This document shows positions 12,401 to 24,400 of a DNA stretch of 64,000 nt, piece after piece. A program made the position numbers and the translations under genes. The notes under the pieces were generated by a model. The model did not search any database. It saw only the letters and a program-made list of their open reading frames with translations, and was not told the DNA's origin. The number at the start of each line of letters is the position of its first letter. Position 1 is the stretch's first letter. The DNA is from Dromaius novaehollandiae (lineage: Eukaryota; Chordata; Aves; Casuariiformes; Dromaiidae): assembly GCF_036370855.1 (NCBI RefSeq), contig NC_088102.1, forward strand, positions 42,321,835 to 42,385,834. The letters are read 5' to 3'.

Positions 12401-15400
12401 TGGAAGGGGGAAGGGAAAGAGAAACTGCAAGTGAATGACCAGTGAAATAGTGAGAGATGAACCTATAACTGGAGAAGGAGAGAACAGCTGATAAGAGGCC
12501 TTGCAGTATGTATTACATTTGGCCTATAAGGTCTAAACTAGCAGTCAACTACTATAATGGATACAACATGGATAAACCTAAATAAAATGAAATCCATTGC
12601 ATATGCAGTAAAAAGAGGTGGTAACTACTTTATAGAAGGTCCATGAACACCAAGGATTCCTGCACCCTGTAAGGTACGACTTCCTAGAAAAATCAATGTG
12701 CAGTGGTTTCATTTATTTTCTTTCCCAGGGAGAAGAGGAGCTGGAGGTTGAATTCACAATGGAGAGCAGGTGAGTAAGGTCAAATATGTGATTGATGGAA
12801 ATGATAAGTCAGTGGCAAGATGTTATGGATACAAAACATCTGTGTATACTTGTGTACCCCTAATACTGTAATAGTTTGACTGAAATAGGTGGATAACCTG
12901 GGCGTTCAGGCAATGCTTATGCCTGGCATTTAACAGTGAAGCGGTTGACAGTGCATGGTGTGTATTTATCCATACTGGGCATTCAGATACACTGACAAGC
13001 AAGCCCAGACACTGGCTGAAGCACAGAAATGTCTCCTGATTGCTACCACTCCGCAGGCCATATTGGGCGTCCTACATAGAAGGAAGTTTTAAGAAGTTTT
13101 AAAACCCCTCTTGCTCCTTACTGTGTGGTCACAGATATTCCCTTTGCTATAAAAATGTGGGAAAATGATATTTTGAATTTGTTTTAATTGTGGGAATAGA
13201 TTAAAAAAAATTTTTTTACTGTGTTTCTATGCTGACTATACAGTTAATGGAGAGAATGGGCATGTAAATCAGTCCTAGTGCTGCTGTTGATTTTTAAGGT
13301 AAATGGTAATCCTTTTTCCTTTTTTATTAATGGCATGTTGGATGAATTCACCAGCTTTCAGCTGTAGCTCCCCAGGTCTGAATCTGAGCAATATGGGACA
13401 ATAGTGTAATTTTGCCATCTCTGTGTAACTTTGCTTCAAATGTGTCAGAAAAGGATCCTGTCTAACATAGTGAGGAGCTTCTCTGTTCAGCAGATCTCCA
13501 GAAACAGAGCAGCCCAGGTTTACAGTTCAGACTCCAAGGCTGTGAGAGGCAAATTGGATTGAATATCCAGCTAGAATTTCTTCGGCTGTTTGCCTGTGCT
13601 GTCAGTCCAAAGACTTTTAAAAATAAAGATAAGGAAATAATATAGAAGAGTTTAAAAGAAAGAAAGAAAGAAAGTGCTAGTTGTGAATTGATCATTTTTC
13701 ATTTTGTCTTTTAGTCCGGATCCTCCTGAAAACATTGCTACTAATGGAGTTTTAGTGGTAATTTTTATTTCATAATCTTTTCCTTGCTCTATAGCCGTGC
13801 ATATTACATAGCTAGTGCTACAGGTATCAGGCAGTTGCTCTATACCGTGGCACAAAGGCATCAGCCGAAGGACAGGCTAAACCCGGCGAGCCGCCTCGGC
13901 GCTGCCTTTCCCGCACGGTTCCCCCCAGAGCCTCATGCTGGGGGAGGCTGCAGCTGGAAAAGCCATAACCTGCCGCGAGCGCTCAGCGCGTCCCAGGCTG
14001 CCTGCTGGTGCTGGGGCCGGGAGGAGCTGGGCTTGGCAAGGAGACCCGCGGCCCTTCCCTGCCGGGGTGCGAGCCACGCCAGCCGGGAGCCGAGAGTGCT
14101 GCCCCTGCGGACATCCCTTCCCTCCGGGCTGCTCCTTCAGCAGGTCCTCTCTGGGCTGCTCTCCCCAGCGGCTGCAAGCAGATCCTTTCTCCTCTTGTCT
14201 CATCTCTAGAAAATCTGTTATTCCCCTCGTGGAAGCTCAAGGACTCTTCTGGTTTCTTAGGCGCGTGCGGGTGCCTGGGCATGGCTGTGCCCACCGCTGG
14301 GCCGGGCAGAGCCCCGCCTGCGCCCCGCAGCCAGCCAGCGCTGCACCCACACTCGGTGCCGCAGGAACCGCCTGGGCAGCGGCACCTGGGGCAGCGCAAG
14401 CCTTTCTCTGCTTTCCCTCCTTGTGTCTTGCAGTCCCGTGAGGTCTCCTGTCTGGAAGTGCAGGTGAACGGCGGGAGGCTGCGGAAGGAGCATCCAGGTT
14501 AGCATTTCACTGACTCGCAGAGCTAGACTGGAGGCCGTTACATAGCAAAAACATTCAGCGTTTTACCTTTGAAGGTCCTGATTTAAAATTATTTTAAATG
14601 CAAGAAAAACTCTCACTGAATTCAAAAGACTCTGGAGGGGGCTGTAACTGGTCAAAAATATATTGATTATTACAGAATGGAGGGTGAATGCATCTTCTGG
14701 TTTCTGCACAATATACTTTCTGCTATAATAGCATCTTGTCAGATGCTTATAACTTCGCAAAATATTTATCCATGAAATTGAAATTTTCTAATTTCAATTT
14801 CATGCTCCCTTAACTGGAACAAAATCTTGTTGTTCCTTGATGTTTCTGGGTCAGAAACCAAGAAAATAGGCAGGATGAAGGCTGAGCCTCTTTTCTCAAT
14901 GTAACTTTTAAAAAAATTCTTTAGGTGTAACAATACAGAACATGCTACTAGGTGAAACATGAGACGCATCATGTTGCCAAAAATCCTTGTTGCACATTTT
15001 AAGCAGTGTATCACTACCTGTTGAGCCTGCACTTGTAGATCTACATATTTCCTATACAATTTTTAAGACATTCACGCTCTGGCATCTCCTGATGGCCCCA
15101 ATCCAGCAAACTGCTTAAGCGCATGGATGCTTGAACTCAATTGCCATGGTTAAGGAGTCTGGTGGACTGGGACCTAAAATGTTTGAGTGAAGTAATCCTT
15201 TTGAAGGCTGACATTTATATCATTAAGTATGTGGATTTACAGGGTATATTTGTTTTCAAACCCAGATTTATATCATTGTATATAAGGACCGTTTTTCAAT
15301 TCCCTAAAGAGAGGTATCTGGGGGGTTATGATGTGAGGGCCAAAGAAACCACTAGACATTATTTTTGTAAATACTAGAAATTATTTTTAAAAATTACATG

Positions 15401-18400
15401 TTAAAATAAAGGTAAAGATGATGCAGGGGATGAGATTTTACTGATTCCAAAGAGAACTGTGTTCTGCTATGGAAAAAAGAGTCTGCTGAGGGGAAAAAAA
15501 TACAATCAATCAGTTATAAATAGTTATGTAATGAATAGAGCAGAGGTCTCAGCAATGACAGAGTATATGGTACTGCAGGGGTATTATACTCATTGCAACA
15601 GTTACTATACAGCACTTTCTGTACAAAAGCTCTAAAGCCGAAGCCCAGACACTCGGATGAGTGAATCTATTTATTTATATATCCTATAATCTGGATACCA
15701 AAATGAAGTTGTTACTTAAGAAAAAGATATATTACTTCGTTGTGCAAGCCAAGGAGGGACATTTTTGTAATGTAAATTGCTTTTTTTTTTTGAAGCGTTT
15801 TAGTTTGAAACTCCTTTGTAGCCCAGAGCATAGGTTACTTGCAGCCTGTGCTGAATAACCTTGACCTCTGCAGAATTTGGTGAGTCCTGGTGGAGTTCAG
15901 ATACTCACTAGATGGGGATCTAGTCAATGTTTTGTTATAGCTATGAAGAGCAGGTAGTAATATGAAGTGTCTTTGAGTATTATTAGCTTATAAGGTGGCA
16001 AAGATTGTTTGTGGGAGTGTGACAATATTTGTTCTGTCATCTCTCAGAAAGAAAATTTGCGTTAACTGTGGATGGGTCCTACGAAGGAACGCAGACCCAT
16101 ACTCTGAGCTCCTGCCTTTTTCCTGCTTCTCCTGCCACATTCCACTATATCAAGTATAATCAGTCAGCACTAAATGTGGCACTGCCGCAGCGGAGACAGC
16201 TCAGCAGGGTATGTGACCAGAGCTAAGATGCAGATGGCTCTGTGCTGTGCATTTCTGTGGGGACGTCTAAGACCTGTATGTGTGCAGGTCTGTGTGTATG
16301 CAGGGAAGTAGTAAGTACATGTATGTAGGTGAGGCAGGGGAGACAGCTTTTATTCCCCCCCCCCCCCCCGCTTTTGTACAATGATTAACTTCTCCCATTA
16401 TTTTTAACTTTCTTTTCCAGTCTATATCAAGTCAAAATGAAAGAGATATGAATGAATCTGTGACTCTAGCTCTGACCTCGCTTCCTATACAAGAGAAAAT
16501 AGCAATAGCAGAGGTGAGAATCTCTCTCAATAAAAATCAGCCCAAGACACATTCAGTTCTGTGTGCAATATGATGACTTTTATGCTTCAGTGATTCAACT
16601 CCAGTCAGCCATGATGTATTCTACAGTATATGGTATGAATGACACTCTCTGCCAATGCAACTATACAATATTTCTTTCTTTTTTTTTTTTTTAATTTTAT
16701 TCTGTGTGTGGTTCCAGGCATGCAGTTAAATGCTATTCTGAATTTAAACTAAATAATCTCCTCAGGACATTTTTATGACGCTCATCAATGCAGTATGTGA
16801 GCTAACATTAATGAATATAACACTTAAGTATTTGCAAAGGGTGAGCCTGAAACAGAAGATACAATGGAAATGTACGTATGCCTGTAGTTCACACCACCAG
16901 CTTTCAATGAGCTTCCCAGAAAACTGCAAGCAAACTAAACAACCATCCATGGAAAGTTTAGGTGACCTAAATCCACGTGACTTAGGTGAATTGCCCAGTT
17001 CTATTCAACTTAGATTGCATTGGAGCCCATTATTTATCTAATAACCAAAATCACCACAGGTGAGATTCTGCAGCTCTGTTGCTGGTTGCAAAGCTAATAA
17101 AACTCAGTCTGCAGATAGAGCGTGGGAAGAAGATGCAAGATTAATAATCTGAGGATGCTTACACTGTTTGTGTTGCAATTTTCAGGACAGGACATTTGAC
17201 TTGTACGCAAAGGCAAATGAATGGTAAGTGGGTCTCTCACATGGCCTAATCCTGTAATTGAGATGTTTGTACCCCTACAAAGCCCATGGGAAATCAGCAG
17301 GGGGCTGTGCATGCTCAGTCGTAAACTGAGTTGTGTTAATCTTTTGATTACAGGCTTTTGTTAGCCAAGTTCTTCTTTTTCAGTCATGGAGAATTAAATC
17401 ATGGTTCCCTTTTCCTCACATTTTCCAAACTGTTAGTTCTGTAAGTAGAGCTCACTTTGTGTGTGCTGCTATGCCCCCAGATGGAGAGAGCAGGCCCACA
17501 CAGAAATTACATTTCTGTATAACACAAACAAAGGGAAACCAAGGCACGGTAGCTGTCATCCTAATGAACTGCAACACCTACTGACAGTGGTTATCCTGTT
17601 ATATGCATATCTGCTAGACACTGTCGAAATTTGGAAGATCAATTATATGATCAAACAAAACAAACTGTCTGAAGTATCTTCATCTCATTTTAGTAAACAT
17701 TAACCCAGTACACATCTCTCATTCTGCATTTATTTAGGACCTTTAATTCCATGATACCAGAGGTATGTTGCAGAAACATCATTACAACACCAGGACAATC
17801 TGTCACGCTCTGCTCTGCATGCTCACTTGCAGTCTTGGTAGCAGTAACACCAATTAACAGAGACCTGTCCGTGATGTTGCTCTTTCTCATTTTCTACATT
17901 ATCCTGTCCATGAACCAGTCTGTGACACACACAAACTCAGCTGGAGCTGACCACAGCAAGTAATAATATGTAATATTTTTGCCCTGGTCTCAGGACTCAG
18001 GGTCTGCTTTTCAGGCCAAGAAATCTAGACGCCCGCCTGGGGTTTGACCTGTGCGCTGATGAGCAGAATTTTCTGCAAAACCGGAAGAAGGTGGTTGCTG
18101 CTGCGCTGAAGAATGTCCTTCACCTGGAGGAAGACCTGCAAGAGCACGAGGTCGCTGGGAAAGGCACCATTAGGGGATTTTTCTTTCTACTTTCCCTTGG
18201 GCCAGGAGATGAGAGCAGGCATGATCTCTCCCTGTGAGCCCCCTCCATTCGGTCCTCTGTCAGCAGCTCCTTTTGCCAAATGCTGTTTGCAGCCAGCGTG
18301 ATCTCAGCCTTAAAGACCACTGTTCTGTCTAGATGAGCAAATTCTCTGTTTTCAGCTTGGCTTTCAAGTGATGAATCATTTGAAAGAACTTCAAATCAAG

Positions 18401-21400
18401 GAGTTTGGCCACATTTTTCTCAAAAACCCTTCTAGAAGTGGCAAAATCTTTCACTGTATTCTACAGGGATGTCAAGCAACTTATGGTTTTTTCTAAGTGC
18501 TCCATGTTATTTATGGAGCAATGTCACTTTTCCTCTATGTATTTCATTTTCATTTTCATCTGGATCTTTCTATTGCATGGTTTTCTTTTTTTGACATGAA
18601 TTGCCTTGATGTAACTTTTCAGCCTGTGCTTTCTGCCCTTTTTTGCGTTGAACAGGTGCCTATAGTGGCTGTGACAACAGCAGGATGTGGGATAAGAGCA
18701 CTCACTGCCATGTATGGCAGCATTTTGGGTCTTCAAAAGTTGCATGTTCTGGACTGTGTTTCATACATCAGTGGCTCATCTGGCACAACATGGTGAGAAG
18801 TGATTTTGTAAAGATTTTATCTATGGGAATGTGGACTTGGAAATTCAATACTCTTTCATGGAGCCAGAAGCTCACATTCCTAATTATGCCCTCCATTCAT
18901 ATACATACATACATACATATGTATACATGCATACACGTACATAAACACACACACACAGAGATGTGTGTGTTTATATACACAATATACACAATTTTTGATA
19001 CTATTTTGTGTATCTTATTGCATTAAGCAAAACTAATGCTTCGTCTAGGGTTTTAGATCTCAGCAAGTGAGGGGTCTCTTGAGATATTGCTTTTGTCTCT
19101 GGCCTTTAAGTGCCAGGGTCAGCCATGGAAGACATATAATAAGTACATCATATATTCTGTGTCATCGAAGTAATTTATCCTAATTAAATGAGGACACTTT
19201 ATTGGAAATGTGAAAATAAATCCTATGCAAAATGAGCCTTTATGGTTTTTGGACAGAAGCAGCATAAACAGTTGGTGGAGCTGCATGCCTTGGGTCTCAG
19301 ATCAACTGATTTTAATTGACTGCCTTTAGACTTGCATCTCTGTTCAAGGTAGGCTCAAAGGAAAGGAGTGACCTAAAGATTAGAAACAAAAAAAGTGCCC
19401 AAAGCTCTGCAAAGTATATCCTATGAATTTCAAAATAATCAACTTCATTGCTTTCCCTTCCCATTTTATTTCCTGCCTGCAGGACCATGACAAAATTGTA
19501 TGAAGATGCTGATTGGTCACGTAAAGATCTTGGAGAAATAATTACTGAAGCTCGGAAGCAAGCAGCCAAATGCAAGATGGATGCTTTTTGCTTGAGAAGT
19601 CTGAGGAACTATTACAAAGAGCTGAGCCAAAGGACCCAAGCAGGACACAAGACATCTTTCATTGATCTGTGGGGACTTATGATTGAATCCATGTTAAATG
19701 ATGGGGTAATGTCTATACATATTTGCTCTCAGAAATTTGGTGACCTGATCTTTGTGGCCACTAGGAGAAATTAAAATCCTAGGAAGAGGCAGCAGGATAA
19801 TAACATTATAGAGATTTTTGCACAGTGCAATTCCATATGGTTGGCAGGAAATCAGTACATGACATGTAGCACCCACTTATTTACATTAATAACTGGGAGA
19901 CACAGTGTGTCAATCTAGGTAGAAATTCAGATAAACGATATCCCACATTCAAACGCTATGGTAAGTTGATGTGTTTATGGAACTGATTATCAGTTAACCC
20001 TTTTTTTTTTAAATCCAGAAATGCCACCACAGACTTTCTGATCAACGACAGGCAGTGAATCAGGGTCAGAACCCGCTGCCAATCTACCTTGCTCTCAACG
20101 TCAAGGACAAAGTTACTACCAAAGATTTTAGAGGTAACGTTTCAATTCCAAGAAGAGAGCTGAGTTCATGTCTAAGGAGATACAGTCTGAGTACAGATCC
20201 TGTAAATAATGGAGGATGGTTCTAAACTCTCACTCCAAGCCTGGAAAAGTCCTATTCAGAGATATAAACAATTATTGGGTGCCATAGGATAGATAGCAAT
20301 AGATTACTGTTTTGTTAGCCTTTTTTTGTAAGATTGCCTGACATGTAAGTCTGGATGTTTAGTTAGTATCTTCAGACTAAACACACTGTAGGTCCATGGC
20401 GCTGTGAAAGAAGGGCAATCCTAGAGTCCTTAAGCTGATTCGCTAACGCTTTGTTGAGTTCCCTCAATGTATGTTTTTCATGGTCAACTGGCAGTAAAAG
20501 CAATCGAAACTAAACCGCGTTTGAGTTCACCTCCCATGAGAAGAATTTTTCACTTCCCAGATAAAAAGGAATCTGAATTTAATTTTTTCCTTAGCCATTA
20601 AGTTGTTCTTTCACCAGCTTGGAGAAAGTGTGACAGCTGCTTAAATTGTCAGCAGGATCTGAGAGGTGGCTCTGTCAGTAGGGTTTGCTTAGCGTATGTG
20701 CTAAATCAGGTTGCCGGCAAGAGCTGAAGCCTGAAATGTTTATTCAACATCTGTTTACTTTACTATTTTTAGCAGCATGTCTTCTTGGCTGCTGGAGCTA
20801 ACTTTATGAATGTGTTGGCAGAGTGGGTGGAGTTCACCCCGTATGAGGTGGGCTTCCTGAAATACGGCACCTTCATTCGGGCAGAGGATTTTGGCAGCGA
20901 GTTCTTCATGGGTCGCCTGATGAAGAAGCTCCCCGAATCCCGAATCTGCTTCATGCAAGGTGACTCACTAGTCTGAGGAAATGACAAATATTTAGTATGA
21001 ACACAATGATTCTGGACAGTAGTCCCTAGCAAGCTGTTGTTCTGCATGTGGCAGCAGAAGTACAGAATCATGTCAGAAATGGTTCAGTATCTCATTCAGC
21101 TAAAATTCAGAACGTCTCCTGAGACTTGCTAATCTCCCCAGTTAGCTGAGATGGTTTTATAATTTGAGCTAAGATAAAGTGAAGCTAAAATGGCAAGTTT
21201 TTGCACACCTTCAGAAGGGCTTTAGAAAGCATTGTTATTTCCCTTAGCTTGCAAAACATTTTGGAAGTTGGAAATCTATGAGACTTTGCAGAAGGTGAAG
21301 AAAATTTTGAGAAGAAATAAATGTGACAAAAAGGAGGGGATCATAGAAAGAGTTGTCTGAAATATTTCTCTATGGAAGGAAAAAGGAGATGAAAATGGGA

Positions 21401-24400
21401 AAATGACAATGTATTATTTGTCAAAAAATGTACATGTTCCAGATGTTGGAAGGGAAAATAATTTGAAATTTCTTCTGAAATAGATTCATTTTGAACCAAC
21501 TCTACCACTGAAATAAATGTCTGAGCTTATGCAAACATTGGAGAGAAATGTGAAAAAAGTTAAAGAGCTGTGGAAGGAGCAAAAGGCAGTTCTTTGTGTA
21601 AAGCACTTGCTTGTGTTTACCTCAGTACTCCTTATTACACTTGTCCCACTTTTTAGGAATGTGGAGTAGTATCTTCTCCAAAAACCTCTTGGATGCCTGG
21701 CATGCAGCTGACAATTCAGAGGATTTCTGGCACAGATGGACACAAAACAAAGTGACTGAAATAGGTAAATCTAAAGTACGTCTTGACTTATGGTCTCCCT
21801 CTTCCAGGCCCCTGTGATTTGATAACTACACACACTTCTCATTTTCTGAGTTTTTCTGTCAGTCCTATGCTCTCAGCCTCAGGATAGAGGAGGCACTAGG
21901 AAAATCAAGTGACTTGATTTTTCTGAGTAGCAATTACTTTGCTTAATCTGACACCAGCATTAGTGAGAATCTTATTAGAAGTTTAGGCACCACCAGACAG
22001 ACCTTGATGGAAAGGTGATAGGGCTGGATATGTGTAAAGCAGTCTCCAAAGTGTTGTGTCTAAAGACTTGGAAAGAAGAGCTTCTGTTAAGGCTTCATGT
22101 CACCTCTACTTGTTAGCACGGAGGGAAGTTTGAGAATTTCTTTTTCCAATTTCTATTCCTTCTGCATAGTGCATCACTCTCTCAAAAGTCTTATTGAGCT
22201 GAAAGGCTTAGTAGAGGTCAAGGAAGTCAGCAGAGTTGAGCTTTATTACACCAAAAGAGAAAGGAAACTCCATGGAAAGAACGTTCCCTGCAAATATCCT
22301 GCCCAACAGCACCTTCATGTTAAAATTCAAGCAATATCAGTGATTTGATGATGAAAAGCCTTAGGCAACGTATCTGTGGAATGTTTTTTGCAACAAAAAA
22401 AAAATGTTCAGGTTTATAGGAATAATTTGCAAGCCTGTGTTGAACTGAGCTGGCCAATACCCGGACCAAACTGAACACACTGTTTTTTAAAAGTCAAAAT
22501 ACTTAATTTCCACCTGAAACACTTACCTTTTTATTTTCAGTATAAGCTTTGAATTTCAAATTTAACCTAAATGAAATTCCAAAAGCATTAACCCACTCAA
22601 ATACATAAATAAAGTGATTTTTCCTGCTTTTTGTTTGCTTGGAAAAGTAAATTATTTTAATGTGGACCCAAATGATTTTGTTTCATGAGAAAAATGATCC
22701 TTCAGTCAGATATGGCAAATCAGGGCTTTAGAAAACAAAGTTTACATTATATTAATATAATATAAATATTATAACTATATAAATATATAAGTATGTATAT
22801 TTGTATTAATATAAACAGAGTTTATATTTTGTCAAGGGATTCACTAGAATTCACTGCAGACCATAGGAAAAAAATAATGCATTACTGAAACACAAGTATT
22901 TAAACAAATGGGATAACATATTTGATACTTAATTCCTTTTTCATTTGACTTTGAATGTAGTGTTTGCATGCAATGTAGTTAAACATAACTAAACACTATA
23001 CTATAATGGTGACCAAACATTTAGCTATAAAGACACCCTCTTCAAATGCTCTGTCTTTCCTGTTATGTGGAGATGGAAAAAAACATTCTTATGGGTCCAG
23101 AAGAATATCCAGAAATGATCTACAGAGGCAATAAATTATTCTATGAACCTGACCTGTGGATAGTCCACAATCAGCTTCACAAAGAGAAATGAACTAATCT
23201 GTCACATTATCATTTGTTCCTCATGGAAAGCAAACATTGTGGCAGTACCATTTAGGTTTATCCTCACTTTTTATTTCAAAAATTTTTGTAGCCCTGGATC
23301 AAAAGCCATTTGCTGTCTATTGCTGATATTCAGCAGGTTTTGGATTCAACCCTTAAAAAAGTGATGGCTGAGATGTTTAAATACATGATTACTACTGGTA
23401 CAGAAGATGACCCTTTCTCCTCTTAGTGCCTGGCCTCCTTTTTGTGCCTGGCCTCCTCTTAATTATGATGATAACTTAATTGCATGTAATTTTTGCCATA
23501 TATTTTAGAGGAACAACCAGACTTGCCTGAGAGACCATACGAGATGGCAACGTACATGTACACTCCTGCAAGCGGCCTTTCCACAGCTCTCCGGGATATT
23601 CTAACGGATCGCCCTGCTGTGTCGAAATATCACAATTTCCTGAAGGGCTTCCAGATGCACAATGAATACATCCAGCATGAGCATTTCTCTAAATGGAAAG
23701 GTATAGTGCTTCTGTTCACTTGTTGCGGTGGTCCACCCCTAAGGGCTCCAATTTAGTGCAGGAGATTTACATGTCTTGAAGAGAATTTAACACATTTTAT
23801 GGTTAATTATTATTAATTGCTGAGAAGAGAGGTGAGGGAGAGTGAAGGAACACCCTACATCTTTCACTTTCAATAATACAATTGTTTGATTAATTTTTGA
23901 ATTGTGTGGTACTGCAAGTCCTTATTGGGATGAAAAATACTGAGGCGGGGTTCCATATGTATGGAAAAGCTGCCTCAGATTTAGTGCAGTTCATAGGTTT
24001 GGAAAGACTGACAAAAAACTGAGCGGAGAGGCTGATTGCCTTTGCCTTTGCGACCTGGCTAGGGGAAAAGTGACACAGGAGCTGGTGGCACAGGAAGCCA
24101 GTTGTGCTGGAGGAGTTGCAACCAGACATGATTTCTCAGCTGGGACATACAGGAGTCCCAGGGTAAAGAGAGACTGGGCAGTGACAGTAGAGTTGTAATT
24201 CGATGATCCTCCTTCATAGCTATATGAAATTTAGGTCTTAGCCGTATAGGAGGGAGAGGGCCTTGGCCTTCCATTTAGACACCAGGGTGTCATGCTGTGG
24301 AAAAACATACTTTTATAAGGTGAGCACTGTATCATAAAGCAAAAAGAAAATCCTGCAAGGGAGGGAAATTCACCTTCCTTTAGCTTTCTACCTTGACAGA

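Noticed and set aside
13784-14441. Long overlapping frames of 108-168 codons in gene 1 intron 6 as separate genes
   Set aside because: GC-rich sequence is stop-poor on both strands. None resembles a known protein. Only the frame continuous with exon 7 was kept, as a finding.
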